A stretch of DNA of 64,000 nucleotides. Origin: Evernia prunastri. Its lineage: Eukaryota > Ascomycota > Lecanoromycetes > Lecanorales > Parmeliaceae. Under the pieces are notes generated by a model. The model made no database searches and was not told the DNA's origin. It was given only the letters and a program-made list of their open reading frames with translations. Where the stretch lies: positions 1 through 64,000 of the forward strand of contig NKYR01000121.1 of assembly GCA_003184365.1 (NCBI GenBank), given 5' to 3'. This document shows positions 31,592-44,884 of the stretch, piece after piece. Position 1 is the first letter of the stretch. Each line of letters begins with the position of its first letter. The translations under genes were made by a program, and so were the position numbers.

Positions 31592-33108
31592 ATGGGCGAC
31601 CCAGAGAAGGTCTTCTCCGAGAAGGAGCGCATGTCCGCCGAAATAATCAGAGATGGCCCAGCGACTCCTACCATGCCAGTGCTGCCGACAGTCAACCCTG
31701 AGATCGAGAAGAGGGAGGCCCCAGCGTCCACCTTACACCCAGCCTTCTACGTAATGTACGTGCTGCGAAGAGGACAGGCACAAATCCAGCTACAATCTAG
31801 ATCCTTGATACTGACCGTTGCGCCGCAGAACCTGGATCACCTTGAGCTCCAGTGTCATTCTCTTCAACAAATGGATTCTCGACACCGCCAAATTTCGTGA
31901 GTACCTCGCCAGAGATAATTGTCCGTTCATTCCACTGACATTGAGCCTACAGATTATCGTATGTCCATCTCTGAATAATGCTTCATACTCGGCTGACCCA
32001 TCATTCCCTCTCTATAGCCATCACCCTCACATGCTGGCACCTTACCTTTGCCACCTTTATGACCCAGGTCATGGCACGCACTACAAACCTGCTCGATGGC
32101 CGCAAGACAGTCAAGATGACCGGCAGGGTCTATCTACGAGCTATTGTACCCATTGGGGCCTTCTTCAGCCTGTCACTGATCTGCGGCAACTTGACATACC
32201 TATACCTCAGTGTGGCTTTTATTCAGATGTTGAAGGTGCGTACATGGTACTTGTACGCGGAGGCGAGTGATGTTCTGATGATTATGAATAGGCTACGACA
32301 CCCGTTGCTGTCCTACTTATCGGGTGGGGCATGGGAATCCAAAAAGCCGACCTGAAAGTCCTTTTCAACGTATCCTTCATCGTCCTTGGGGTCATCATCG
32401 CCTCAATCGGCGAGATCAAGTTCGTCTTGCTCGGAGTCATCTTCCAGCTCGGGGGCATTATGTTCGAAGCGGTTAGATTGGTTATGGTGGAACGACTACT
32501 GAGCTCCGCCGAGTACAAGATGGATCCACTTGTCTCGCTCTATTACTTCGCCCCAGTTTGCGCCATCATGAACTTCTGTGCGGCGTTGGTGTTCGAAATC
32601 CCCCGGATCCAAATGGAGGAACTATACCATGTGGGCTTGTGGATCCTCCTGGCAAATGCAATGGTGGCATTCGCATTGAATGTCTCCGTGGTATTCCTGG
32701 TACGTGAGCTCCATCTTCTGACTTTGCATAGCCTAACATTCTCAGATTGGCAGAACGTCCGGCCTGGTGATGACCCTCTGCGGTGTCCTAAAAGACATCC
32801 TGCTCGTTGCCGCCTCCATCGCCATCTGGGGCACCCCAATCTCAGCTCTCCAATACTTCGGTTACAGCATTGCCCTCGGTGGACTTATCTACTACAAGCT
32901 CGGAGCCGCCACCATGAAAGCGCAATTCTCAGAAGTCAGCCGCTCCTGGGCTGAATTTGGCTCCAATCGCCCTGCTCTTCGAAAAGTCATTGTGTTCGGT
33001 GGCATACTCATGATGCTTTTCGTTCTCCTCGGGGGGCTTGCACCTACTGTCGGCTATGACTCAAAGTATTTGACTTCGACGATCAAGGGTGCCGAGACAT
33101 CTTCATAG
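31592..33108 (+). CDS. TPT/nucleotide-sugar transporter family protein
   Basis: Multi-spanning transporter of the triose-phosphate/nucleotide-sugar translocator family (DUF250), probably Golgi or ER; substrate not predictable. Six exons: 31592-31755, 31829-31896, 31953-31958, 32018-32235, 32292-32699 and 32746-33108, total 1,227 nt and 408 residues in phase. Seen: TWITLSSSVILFNKWIL, KFHYPITLTCWHLTFATF across the microexon, KMTGRVYLRAIVPIG, GNLTYLYLSVAFIQMLKAT, GEIKFVLLGVIFQLGG, MDPLVSLYYFAPVCA, IGRTSGLVMTLCGVLKDI and ALQYFGYSIAL. Exon 3 is only six bases (ATTATC), between a GTGAGT donor intron with branch CACTGAC and a GTATGT donor intron. Ten hydrophobic segments are expected. The N-terminal 50 residues are polar. 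Confidence 0.9.
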
Positions 33109-34860
33109 GGCAGGCGGGGTCAAAAATCATTTGCAGGATTGCTCGACAAGTTCGAGCCGAGATGGAGTTTACCGTCGTTAGAGCTGTAGTATTCGAACAT
33201 GGGATTAAAGGGGTTATCACGTCAATGTATAGATGAGCATTTGCTATGGCGCTTCTTTGCAGCCGTTGATACATTGATGTCAATGCACTTCAGTTCGTAG
33301 GTTGTTGAGCAATCAATGCCATTCCACCTCAAAGTGAATGCCAACGGCCTCAGTCTCAAATATTTGATAGAACTGGCATCGGTCTGACGTGTCATCACAT
33401 GGGAGCAAATAGGACGGTTGCAAACAAGCAGATTGCTTATAGACTGACGCTTTGATATTTGCTAACACTACATAGTGCCACCTTGACCGTGCGTCACTCC
33501 ATAAAACCACAAAGGAGGAGAGATCTTGCTAAGACACGGCATAAACGGGGATACGCCCTCTCCTAAATAGTGCGGAGACGGCTTCACCTGGCTTTTTTAT
33601 ACTTTACAGTGACCTACTCACTCGAATGATCCCCCCCCCCCTTCCCCTCCCCCCTTCCGGCGTTCAACAGCCACACCCTCCCCTTCCAGCCTGAATCTAA
33701 TCAATTTCCGCCGTGAATCCACCTCTCTCCCCCTCTCGGCCCCCGAAGTAATCAACCCCCCCCCCCCCCCCCCCCTCCCCACCTACCCACATCCCACTAC
33801 GAATTTCAGGCGCACTTCCTTTTTTTTTTTTTTTTCTTTGTGGCGCCGGGTTGATGCTCCAGCGCCGTGAGCTCCTTTCGGGATTCGGTACGGAGCCGAG
33901 GGTTGGGACATGATGGAAGCTTCTACCTTGTGTGGCTGGCTGGCTGGTCTGGTCTGTATGTATGGCTGGCCGGTCCATCCTATCCGCCCCTGCAAGTAGC
34001 ACGTCAGCTATCCCTGACCGATCCGGCCGAACGTCGTCATCGTCCAGAACAGATTTCGTCAACCAGCCGTTCTTACGAACAAACGGCCCTACTAGCCTCA
34101 CGTATCAGAAAAGAGGGCTTTCTCGCAGATATCGGGTGGGGGGTTCCATATTCGAAATAAGATTCAAAGTCCGAACGAAGATCGAGACCCGAAGCCATGG
34201 ATGGAAACAAAGCGAACGAACGTTACGTAACCTCCCCAAGTTCTCTTCCAGCGGTCTTTTCTTTATCAGAGTGCGTATGAGCATGGGAAGGGGTCGTTCG
34301 GACCAATTTAATATGCTCGTTTGTTTGCGTGACGAGTTGGCTAACCAAGGTGGCTAGAGGGCCCGTGGTAGGTATGTTGGAGAAGAGAGGGATGACGTCT
34401 CGATTGGATGGATGGATGGATGGGTGGGTCTGTGTTTGGGATCTCCGGTTTCTTGTTCGGACAGATCCAGTCGCTCGTGCTCCGGGGGCCGCGTACTGCG
34501 GGAGGTGTGTGACGGGTTGAAGACGTGTGGTGTTGAGCTGTGCGGTAGGCGAGACTTCGATTGGTTACAATGGTTGAGGACTGTCCGAAGTTTAGTCTTT
34601 GGTGGTCAGTACGTGACAGCTCCAAGTCATTGAACGATAACCGGCGTCTCGTTCGCGCAGGGTAAAAGCCGAAAAACATATGGTTGACGCGAAGCCGGGG
34701 TATCAGGACGTAATGTATAAGTACGATTACAAGTACAGACAATGGTATAAGGATCAAAGAACACAAGCGCCATTCGTCCCCGCTAATGCCTGATCCTATC
34801 CATTCCGTCTGACCCGCAAACACCGTCGCTGATGCTGGATATATACAATATATTAAAGAT
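33109..34860. other. Intergenic with long homopolymers
   Basis: Holds a run of about 20 C around 33757-33776 and a run of about 17 T near 33820-33836. Both raise the chance of length errors. Short frames on either strand have no recognised features. It lies between the 3' ends of the transporter and the histidine kinase. Confidence 0.4.
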
Positions 34861-37800
34861 TCATGGCTGAGGGGTTCGCTCAGCTGCACCGTCTGTTAAA
34901 GACAGCGGAGGGACCCTCCCGTCCTCCTCGATGGTACCAGGGATTCCATCTTGGGTCGTCACGCGGGTTACGGAATTCACCGAAGATCGATGGAGGAGCA
35001 TAGGTCGTGGCGTCAATGCCGTGTCCTCAATTGGTGAGAGCGGATCTTTGCCGTGAAAGGGTATAGAATTTCGCGAGCTCATGCGCTTTTGGAAGCTGGG
35101 CCTGGCGGGGTGCGAGGACTTTGTGTTCTCGCTTTGGGCTCTTTCGATGACTTTTGAGGCCAGGTCATGGGCGGTACCCTGTAGGTCAGGTATCGGTTTG
35201 TTGGGTTGGTTCAGGTATTCTTCCAGCATGGATTTGAGCACAGCGGCCCTCACCGGCTTGGCCAAATAGTTGTTCATCCCTGCTTCTAGACACTTCTCTT
35301 TGTCGCCCTGGATGGCACTAGCTGTCATGGCAATGATTAAAACGCCCCGTACTGCAGGGTCTTCGTCGTTGCGTATGAGTCTAGTCGCATCATAACCGTC
35401 CAGCACAGGCATCTGCACGTCCATCAAAACAAGATGGAAAGGGTTTTTCTCCGAGGAACGCTGGCGGAGCGCTTCGACTGCTTGTAGGCCGTCATTGTAT
35501 GCTTCTGATTTGAAGCCGAGCTTGGAGACGAAAGACACTGCGATCTTTTGATTGATAGGGTTGTCCTCCGCAATGCAAATTCGAAGTTCCGTCCGCGGTA
35601 TCTGTGAGAGGTCGAAAAGGGGTGGTTTCGCCAAGTTCTCTGCCTCAGAAGACCAGGTGGCCATTGCATCCGGTGCCGGTGCCTGTGCCGCTATTGGTGC
35701 ACGGCTCTTCGTAGCTGTTCTCGCAGCTTTTGGAAACGTGACGGTAAAATACACGGTCGTACCAACACCCACTTGACTCTCCAAGGAGATTTTCCCATTC
35801 ATAACCTCGATTAGCGCTTTGCAGATGGAAAGACCAAGTCCACTACCGCCAAATTCACGTTGAGTGCTGCTATCGGCTTGAGAGAACGGGGGGAATAGTC
35901 GAGATACTTGGTCTTGAGTAATTCCGATGCCGGTGTCGGCAACCGAGCAAGTGACCGTAAGACTCTCGCTATCCTCGTACTCCCGCTTAGCTCTAACATG
36001 GACCGATCCTTTCTTCGTAAACTTGTAGCTGTTGCTCATTGTGTTCATAAACAATTGGTGTAGCCTCACAGGATCGCCCATCACCAAGAGGTTGCTGTCT
36101 AAGTCAAGGTCCACCTTAGTCTCGAGTCCTCGCTCATGATTCGTATAAATCAAGGCTCGGACCACCTCCATGATGGTCTCCTTGAGATTTAATGGGGAAT
36201 AATAAAGCTTTAGTTTCCCCGCCTCGAGTTTCGAATAATCGAGGATGTCATTGATGACAATCAGCAAGGTATCGGCGCAAACACGAATGGAATTGGCAAA
36301 TTCCTTCTGGTCGTCGTTTAGGGGCGTTTCTTTCAATAATTCGGACATGCCAATGACACCCTGAAACAAATCTGAGTTAGCAACTCTCTTTCCTGCGGTT
36401 CTAGAGCCAAAAGCAAAGCCTTAGAAGGCGGGAAATGTCTTCGACCCCAAAAAGTTGATGACAAGGGGAATAACGGCCAGGGAACGGTAAAATACATTTA
36501 GTGGTGTTCTCAGTTCATGTGATACGTTAGCTAAGAAGATACTCTTTGCTTTCGCAGCTTCCTCTTTCAGTCTGACATTTTCTTTAGCCTCGGCCTCTGC
36601 GTTCTTAGCTTTGATTTCTGCCTCTCTGGCCTTCGCAAGAGCACGCCTTTGACTTTCTATCATGCTCGTATTGGAAGCTGATACTTTGGCAATGCGCTTG
36701 AAAAGCAAGGCGTTGGCGATAGAGATGCCGACTTGGTTGCAGAAAAGTCGGAGAACAGCCAGATTGCGGTCGGTGAAGGAGTTGGGGTGGCCTTCAAGAT
36801 ATAATATTCCGAGCAGATCCCTCCCTCGAACAATGGGCAGCGAGATCACAGACTTGGCCGAATCATTGGTGAGGAAACGCTCGTCGTGGGTCAAGTTATG
36901 GACGAAGACAGCCTCTTTGAACCGCATCGTGTAGAGTAGTACCTGTTTTTGGGCTTCATTCTGAATCTCAGTTATTGGCTGCGCCTCGGCAGAAATGCCT
37001 TCCGATGTCCCACTTGCTGCGATACACCAACCATTGTCACCTTCGATGATGACCGCGGCAAAGTCTGCTTGGGCGCCGGCAGATTCCAGGATAATCTCCG
37101 TCATTGTGGCTAAGAGACGATCTATCTGCAATTCAGAAGATATAGCCTGGTTGAACTCTAAGATGCTCTGCAGGTCCAGAACATCAAGCCCTAGATTAGA
37201 GACGTCCTGACCGGCAATATTCCCACTGTCTTCATGAGCGGTTGGGGAGACCCAAGCCTGGGTTCTATCACCAGCGCTTTCTTTACCCAGGTTTCTTGTC
37301 TCTTGACGCTCATTCTCTTCAATGCGGAACTGTGTATTGCCAATCTCGCCAATAGTATCTGCTGTTTGTATCGCAACATCCCTCGTTTGTAACGTCGTTG
37401 ATGCTCGAAGTACCCATTCATGCTTTACTGTCAACTGATTGACTTTTCCACTTGCGCCGATGCGCGAATACATTGCTAACGAGTCTTTTAGGGTAGAGCG
37501 CGCAGCTCGCCTGGCTCCCCGCCGAACATAGAAGTCGCCTTGCAATTCGAAGGCTAAAGCCTGCTCCAGTAGAAAATCGTGGAGCTGTGTATGGTCGATC
37601 GCGGCCTCGTACGCCTGGATTGCCTCGCCATAACGCCCCTCTATCTCAGCTAATTCGGCTTCAATCAAAAGCTCCCACATGAGATAATTAGCATTACATT
37701 CAAGTTGCCATTGAGCTATGTGAGCTTTGTACTGCCTGACCTTGACCAGGACCTTGTCGCGACTTTGATGACTATTGCCCTCGCGAAACTGTGCGAGAAG

Positions 37801-40800
37801 GGAGAGCGAAGCATAAAACATGATAAGCCGGCAGATCCGCATACTCCACAATTGGTGAATGCTGGTTGATATCTCATCACTAAGCTGGATCGCCTTTTGG
37901 TAGTGACCATAGATGTAAAGCGGAATCATTTGTAAGCTGTTGTAAATGCCTCGAGGTCTTTCAACATTGGAGGAACGTGCCGCTATCAGTTCCATATAGT
38001 CTGCAGTGCTATGTTCATCATCGGACATTACCATTTCTGGGGAATCTGTATAAGTCTTCCCTTGGAGCGAACGGGCAACTTGACGAGTTGCAGTCAGGAA
38101 TACACCACCTCTCATGTCTGCATGCCCTGAGTCAGCCCTTGCTCCTACTAGTGTGTATATCGTCAGATGTCAATTAGCCTACCTGAAGCCCAATCACCAA
38201 AGTCCTCCGCTCCTACCGAGCAGTACATTTCAATGTCCGGCATATTGTCGCCAATTGTGAGGCGCTGAAGGGCGATGCTACCAACCGAGAGCAGATACAC
38301 ATGCTTGTCCCCAGAGACCAGAGATTGATCAATTGCTTCCTCTAAGGCGTCAAAGTGACCTCGCATTGGCGTACAGAGATGCGCAATGAAGAGCGCTGAA
38401 AGTGCCAACCCTCGGCCAAGCGTGTAGGGATCTCCATATTGACTCAAAAGTTGTTTCGACAAATCGTGCATTTGGAGGCTGACTGATAACTCGTCACTTC
38501 GGCTTATACATACAAAGGCAAAATAAGAGAATCCAAGGCCGATTTGGGAGAAAGTGCTTGGATGGGTCATGTGAGTCTCAACCATCTTGAGTACAAGCTG
38601 ATAGAACTTGGGGTCAATTAGCGGTGGGGATAACAAATACTGCATTCGTAGGAACCAACATACCAATATGCTATTGCTCCAAAAAGCTGCGCTCGTTGCC
38701 TCTATTAGCACCGCACCTAGTGCCACCATGTTGCAATCTGCGTCCAGCGCCTTGCTAACAATATCTGAGAAGTTCGCCTCTTGTATTGATTTGCACAAGT
38801 CGTGACACTCTTTATCACAGGACGCCCATGTTGGACTGTCGGAGAGGTCAAGACCTAGCTCAAGCAGAGACGTTTTCAGCGAGCTGAAGCTCCCCGCCAT
38901 ATTTCCCGCTTGGGCAAACAACTTGGATTGCAGAACCCAAGCAGGGGCCTTATCGCTGGCTGTACGCGCCCCTGCAAATATAGAGTCAAGCAGATTTTGA
39001 GCCTGAATAACCTGATCCTGGTGCCAGTAGAGCTCGGCGGCTTTCGTATACAAACTGAGGGTCTCCTCATAGTACGCATCAGGTGCTCCCTCCTTCCAAG
39101 GTTTTGGGTGCATCAAAGTTAGACACGCCTCGTAATACTGCAGAGCCGTTGGTCGAGCGCCAGACTTGATTGCCTTCTCAGCAGCTTCGGCTAAGACGGC
39201 CCGGAACCGGTGACGGTATTCTACACGACCCTTGATGACGCTGGCGGATTGACAGATGTGTCGAGCGCGGTCGTACAAAGAACCACTGCCTAAGTCCAAG
39301 TACTTCATCATTGTTTGGACTATAATAAAATGCATCTTCTCAACATCATGACATTCTCTGAGGGCGGCCGCCGCTCGAACATACCGATCGTGCGAGAAGC
39401 TGAACTCGTCCTCGTTGCTGCCAGGCATAAGTATATATGCCTGGAGCGTTGCCTGTAGGCCTTCGACCACGTTGTTGGTTGGTTGTGGGGTGAAAAGCTC
39501 TGCGACCTTTCGACAGTCAACCTTGCCGTCTACCCCATCGTTATCGAAGTAATCGAATTCACCGCTCAAGAGTCTCTGTATCAGCTTGAAGGAAAATGTG
39601 GTTCCTAAAAGAGAGGCCCAAGCTAGGATGGAACGCGCAGCTTGCGGCAGGTCTTGCAATCGTTTTGTAATGAAGGCCGTATTTAGTTGTTCACCATAAG
39701 AGTCGGACTCGAACTCGGCAAAAACTCTGTCAAGGTCATACTCCCACATCGATTCCTTCCACGAGTACCAGATACAGCTTTTCCGATGGCAAACTTCCAG
39801 CATTTGTCTCAGGTAGAAGGGATTTCCATTGGACTTTTCTAAGCAAACCGCTGCCAGAGGAAGGCAATATTCCGGTGATCGAAAGATTGTTGCGGATACA
39901 TAATTGACAACGTCTCGTTCACTGAGGGGTGATAACTTGATAGTCGTGAGGTTAGCGGCTTTATTCCTCAGCACTGTTTCGACAGGCTTCGAGAGTGTCC
40001 CCTCATCTCGACACGTCGTTATGATCACTATCCCTAGCTTCTTTACTATAACATGGGAGATCAAATCCAAGCTTTCTTCATCGGCGAATTGGATATCATC
40101 AAGACATAGGCAAATCAATTTATTCGTAGAGAGGATGCGTAGAACTTCCACGAAGATAGTTACGAATTTCAATGATCGGGGGTTTACCCCTCCGCGAAGG
40201 AAGTCGGAACTGTTCTGATTCCCAGTGCTCATGCTGCTGGTTAGGGCGCTACGCACGCTATTGTTGTCGCCCATTTCGTTTCTCATGGATTTGTTGAGTC
40301 CCTGCTGGGATGATAGCGTCGCAAGCTTATGAGTATACTGTACATCTGTTGATATTAGACTCTCTGGTAGATCCAGCATGCTGCAGGTCGAAGGCCACAA
40401 GCTACGAATGTGCTTGCGCACCATGTTGTGGTATTCGCTATTGACATCGCTTTCTGAGAATATCTGTCGGAACAATGATCCCATCGCTCGGAGGAGGGGT
40501 TCAAAAGGTGCTTTTCTCGCTGGATCAAACTTCGAAGAAGCAAAATAGCCCGATTTCCGAATATCAGCTTGCGTACTTTGAATCAAACTTGACTTCCCTG
40601 CGCCCGCTGCGCCAGTGATAGATATAAGTTCACATCGATGTCTTCGTAAAGATTTATGGCTATTCTTTCGTCTTGGGGTCTGGCTTGGTCCATGAGGCTG
40701 CATACTAGAACTGGCGGGTCTGAGGCCGCTTTTCTCTGTCTCGAGGGTCATCACAGTATCTCTGCTGTCAATAGCTTCAAGCGGAGGTTTTTCAGCCCTC

Positions 40801-42413
40801 GCCGTACTGGGGGCAGCAGTGGTGTCGTTTCGGCTGTGCACAAACACTTGGGTCGAGGAGTATGGACCTAACGCTGGACTGCTTTCGGAGTTCTTGCCGG
40901 TTATAGAGCTTGTGTCACTAGACCTAGTGCCAGTTTCCACACTGTCGAAACGTTCACTCATCGTTGAAGTACCTGAGGTTGAACCGAAAGCATAGACACC
41001 AAGTTTCCCTTTGTCATCGGACAACTCCTGCCACTTCGCAACCTTTTCGATCACTCCGACCACCTTATCACGCTCTTCATTCCTTCCAGCAACTTGTGTT
41101 GGAAGCACAAAAAAAGACGATACGTCTTTAGTCCCAATCTTGAAATTCGCGAGGCCGTCATTGTCGCCTTCTCCAAGCAGCCTTTGCACTTCAACAAGAT
41201 CATACTTCAACCCACCAGAAGAATGATATCGGTCGTCCATTTGCTTCTGGGTCATCTTTTGTATAATTTTAGCAATCACATCGGGAACATCAATGCGCTC
41301 CGACGAGACCAGAGGGATCCTACGACCAAGTACAGAATGTATTATCTCGAGAGGGGTGTCGGCTTGGAATGGAGGCCTTCCAGTTAGCATGATCCAGAAC
41401 AACACCCCTAGTCCATATATATCGGTCCTCGAGTTTGGCTCCGCAGGCATCCGCCCAGTTTGCTCTGGGGCGACGTATTGAAGTTTGTGCTTGACCCCGA
41501 TTTCACGCGATAACGTAATCCAGCCACTACTTGTCAAGCCGTTCTCGAATGACCTCGGCCCTGATCCAAAATTGATGAGTTTGACTACCCCGCTGTCACG
41601 ATTGAAGTGAAACGCGTCAGCCCTAAGGTCTCCATGAATGACCCTTAGACCATGATGTAAGAGCTCAAGACATTCGCAGGCACCGATCGCAAAATCAATG
41701 AATGTCGACAACGACACCTGGAACTGAGAATCGGGAACATTACTTCTCCCAAAGACATCGCTTCCATCAGAAAATGTGGGAGCAAGGAATGCAGGACCCA
41801 GATCCAGGAGATCTTTCAAATAATTCCGTCCAGGCGATTCAAATATCGATACAATAAGCGTTGTCTTGTCTCCTTGGTAACTTGGTAGCCTAACAAGATC
41901 CAATGGTCTGACCGTGTGTGCACAATCTGGGTCCGCAGTCTGTATAAAGCTTTTGCACAGGTGATATTCACGTTCGATGCGTAAGGTATGGGTCGAGATT
42001 CGAGCAACAACCGGAGTGTATGTTCTATCTTCATCTGCTCTTGTAGATCCCACATCATTGGTACCTGCAGTACCTTGAGTACCTTGGCTTCCAGTGCGGT
42101 GATGTCTGAGTGAAGGTCGGGGACCTAGACGAGGCGAGCTTGGGGTCGAGCTTGTTCTTGCAACCCCTTGGAAAGAGGATGCACCGGAGGTCTCCTGGCT
42201 TAGGTGTTTGAGACCAAAGACATGCCAATTGTCGTAAGTCTGGCGCGAGGCAAATCAGCAAAGACGTCGTGAGTAGGGTTTACTCTCCCTCACCGAGTGA
42301 AATGGTTGGATCGATTGATCCCATGTGTAACCGCTTAGCTGGGCAAGCCGTTCATACAGGCGAGGTGGAGGTTGCAACGCCTGTCCACCTTCTTTGCTGT
42401 CCAGATCTCTCAT
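34861..42413 (-). CDS. Group X hybrid histidine kinase
   Basis: A large cytosolic two-component sensor of the fungal group X type (Chk1/Mak2/Mak3-like), which passes phosphate through an Hpt protein to response regulators in stress and cell-wall signalling. Exons 42413-42294, 42239-38183, 38126-36496 and 36360-34861 total 7,308 nt, 2,435 residues, all in phase. Order: Ser/Thr-kinase-like domain (about 100-390), P-loop ATPase with GAAGAGKSS and Walker B CLCLDDIQFAD (about 570-900), a long helical region, GAF (about 1700-1850), coiled coil, H-box NVSHELRTPLN with His about 1929, N-box, G-boxes VADTGIGI and GGSGLGLS, and a receiver with Asp about 2250 (LMDVQMP) and Lys in LAKPV. The kinase-like domain has HGDLRADAF and INFG in place of HRDxKxxN and DFG, so it is a pseudokinase. 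Confidence 0.92.
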
Positions 42414-42945
42414 GCTGTCATTATTAATGCAGACATTGCGGAATTGTCGTGTTGAGGAGCAACCGCGAGAGACTTTGGAAGATCAAGCAACTGAAGCCTA
42501 GATAAGTAGCGCCTTGGCATTTTGACTGGTGCTCCCGTGTTGGTGTGATATTTCGGCTATCTTACCATATTCAGAATCGCGCTAACAGCGGTCTTGTTCC
42601 GCTATCGCTAGAAGCTTCCTACCGAGGGTACATTTAGATATGTGCGACAAGTAGTAATATATATTTAGGCCATTTCCCGTGTAGAAAGGCCAGAAAATCC
42701 TATGCTATTACATTAGGCTATAAGGAGACACTGCTACAGATCTAGATCTAATGTCCCGTTTATTGACAAGGAAGAGTCTGCGTTCGAAACTGACACTTCG
42801 AACACATTGTAGCGTAGAAAAGTGTGACAGAAGAGGCTGCTCTAAAGCGCTCCAACATACACGGAAAAGGGTATCGCTGCCTAGACTCCGAGGAATTCCA
42901 CTACAAGGCCTCCCCGTACTCCGTGCGGGCAAACAAAGCTGTAAT
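42414..42945. other. Intergenic, kinase promoter side
   Basis: No gene supported between the histidine kinase start and the stop of the WW protein. The kinase promoter must lie here. Confidence 0.4.
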
Positions 42946-43980
42946 TTAGAACATGCCGCCACCCATTCCGCCCATCATCATGTCTCCCAGGAGTAGACCT
43001 CCCATAAGCCCACCGGCCAGCGGCAGGCCATACCCGCCACCATAGCCTCCTCCATATGGTCTAGAGTCTGAATGATTCGAAGTCAGTATTACTGTTTTTA
43101 GATGGCTTCCGGAGTCTGAAAGCAAGTCTCAGGGGCTGGAAATAAGGCCTCCGGCCCGCCCCCAGCTATGACGAGAAGGGAAACAATGGGACTGAACAGA
43201 TGACTTACAAGGGTACTGCGGCCTGATAAACGTAGCATTGGGATTAGCATACGGGCCTTGCGTATATGGGTTGTAGCCATAGCCTCCGCGCGGCGGTCCC
43301 ATGCCCTGTGGAGGCTCGATGTAGATATCTTTCCCATCCCTCCCCTTGCCAACGTACTGCGGCTCCCCCGTCTGTACAGCCCTTGACATGGCCTGCCGCA
43401 GCTCCTGGTGGCGCTGATAAGCTCGTCGCTCCTCCTCTGCGCGCCGGATCCGTTCTTGCTCTCGCTGCTCGTGGGTAGTGTGCGTCATTTTGTCCTTCAT
43501 TTTGCGGCCGAACTTCGTGACGCCAGTGGGTGGGTTTGGGTCCCGGGGTGGGAGCTCTGCGGCACCGGTTCCGGTCTGCTGGGGGTGGTGGTGATGATGA
43601 TGGTCGCCGTCGTCATCACTGCTTTCTGCCGCAATGTCGGCCTGGCTTGGAACTCTAAGGGAACCCTTGATCTTCTGCCTTTCCTTTGGGTCTAAGCCAT
43701 TCATGTATTGTTCGTCGTCGTAGGGATGACACCATATCGACCGTGGTGGCTCGACATCTGTGTCAACGAAGAATTGGTGGTGATTTTGCGGGTCATACTG
43801 TCTGATCCACCCGTGAGGCAGAGGCCGCCCTTCGTCCTCCATGCTGCGGCGACTTTGTGGTGGGATGCCATTGCGTACTTTGTGTGGTACTGAGGTGTTG
43901 GTATTTGTGTTCGTAGGTCTGTTCGAAGAACCCGCGGCTTCGTCGTAGGAGGGTGGCGCGTCTGTAGGAATATGGTCCAT
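42946..43980 (-). CDS. WW-domain protein with Gly/Met-rich tail
   Basis: 297 residues from exons 43980-43209 and 43067-42946, donor GTAAGT. I chose MDHIPTDAPPSYDEA as start; an in-frame ATG at 44103 would add 41 residues, DDDDDIS-rich. One WW domain at about residues 54-87, with Trp58 and Trp83 in PLPHGWIRQYDP ... SIWCHPYD, binds Pro-rich motifs. The protein has its own candidate ligand, PPSY, at residues 9-12. A six-His run follows near residue 129, then a charged coiled stretch (EQREQERIRRAEEERRAYQR), PQGMGPPRGGYGYNPY, and a C-terminus of Gly/Met repeats (MGGLLLGDMMMGGMGGGMF). Such proteins occur widely in ascomycetes; the role is probably as an adaptor. Confidence 0.85.
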
Positions 43981-44278
43981 GATGCTGTATTTTGAGTGAA
44001 AATGCAGCGGATCTTGGCTATGATTACCTATAGGTATTGTACTTGACAAAGAGGTAAAGGGTCTAAAGATTCCATCATGGCTGATGTCATCATCATCATC
44101 CATTACGTGGCTACTTTACGAGTACGAAAGAATTAACGCTACTAGTAAATTACAGATAGTTTTAAAGACGTATCTCTAGATCTTTACTCTAATAGCAGAG
44201 TCTCATTCTCCGTTATCATAATAGAGTGTTTACAACGTCCAATGAAGGATTGATCTATCGAACAAGTTAACAGTAGTA

Positions 44279-44884
44279 TTACTCAGGCCCCCCAAAGCTC
44301 CCATACTTTCCACCATATACCTCAATCTTCGCTCGAGTCGCCTTATATGCGTCCATCTCCACAATTACGCTCAACAGCGGCTCCTTCGTGATCGCCAACT
44401 GATATTTTGCCCTTACGCCCTTGACCGGATCTCTAGCTTGCGTTCCATTCCGCTTCGTTAATTGTTCTTTGGCGCTCATATGGTCGTAGGCTGAATGAGA
44501 AAGTTCACGGAGAGTCCGGTCCAGTATGCGGAAACCGCAGGGTTTGACTGCATGTGAAGTGGATGTTCCATTCTGCTTTGACTTCGTGGGAGAGGTCGTC
44601 GGTAAAGTCTTCGACGGCCCATGTGGAGGCACAGTAGATCTTGAAGATAGGCACTCTGAGCGAGTATAGGTGTCAGTAGGGTTTATATTCCAGGGAGTTT
44701 GAGGAAGCCCGACTCCCTTCGGCTTCCGGTAGAGCGCAGACGAGGAATGTTTTAAGGTGGGACAGTGGTGTTAGAGGTGGGCGTAGGCGGTGAAGGTTAT
44801 ACAGGGTAGGCCGACAATACAGGTCTAGGTGAAGGAGGTTGGGGCTTCGTTTGTGAGCCAGGAAGAACAATAGCGTTAGAATCA
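44279..44884 (-). CDS. Hypothetical protein, exon structure uncertain
   Basis: A long exon from about 44740 to 44279 reads LKHSSSALYRKPKGVG, LPQTPWNINPTDTYTRSE, a Ser/Thr/Lys-rich linker, then GFRILDRTLRELSHSAYDHM, KYQLAITKEPLLSVIVEMD and ends GKYGSFGGPE. Upstream, 44884-44800 is proline-rich in one frame and could be a first exon joined by a small intron, but I could not settle the splice. No family is recognised. The ordered helix-like C-terminal half suggests a real small protein. Confidence 0.4.

Noticed and set aside
36361..36495. Stops that appear to split the histidine kinase into separate genes
   Set aside because: The three breaks are introns with normal sites. Removing them gives 7,308 nt in phase and rebuilds the H-box as RTPLNGVIGM.
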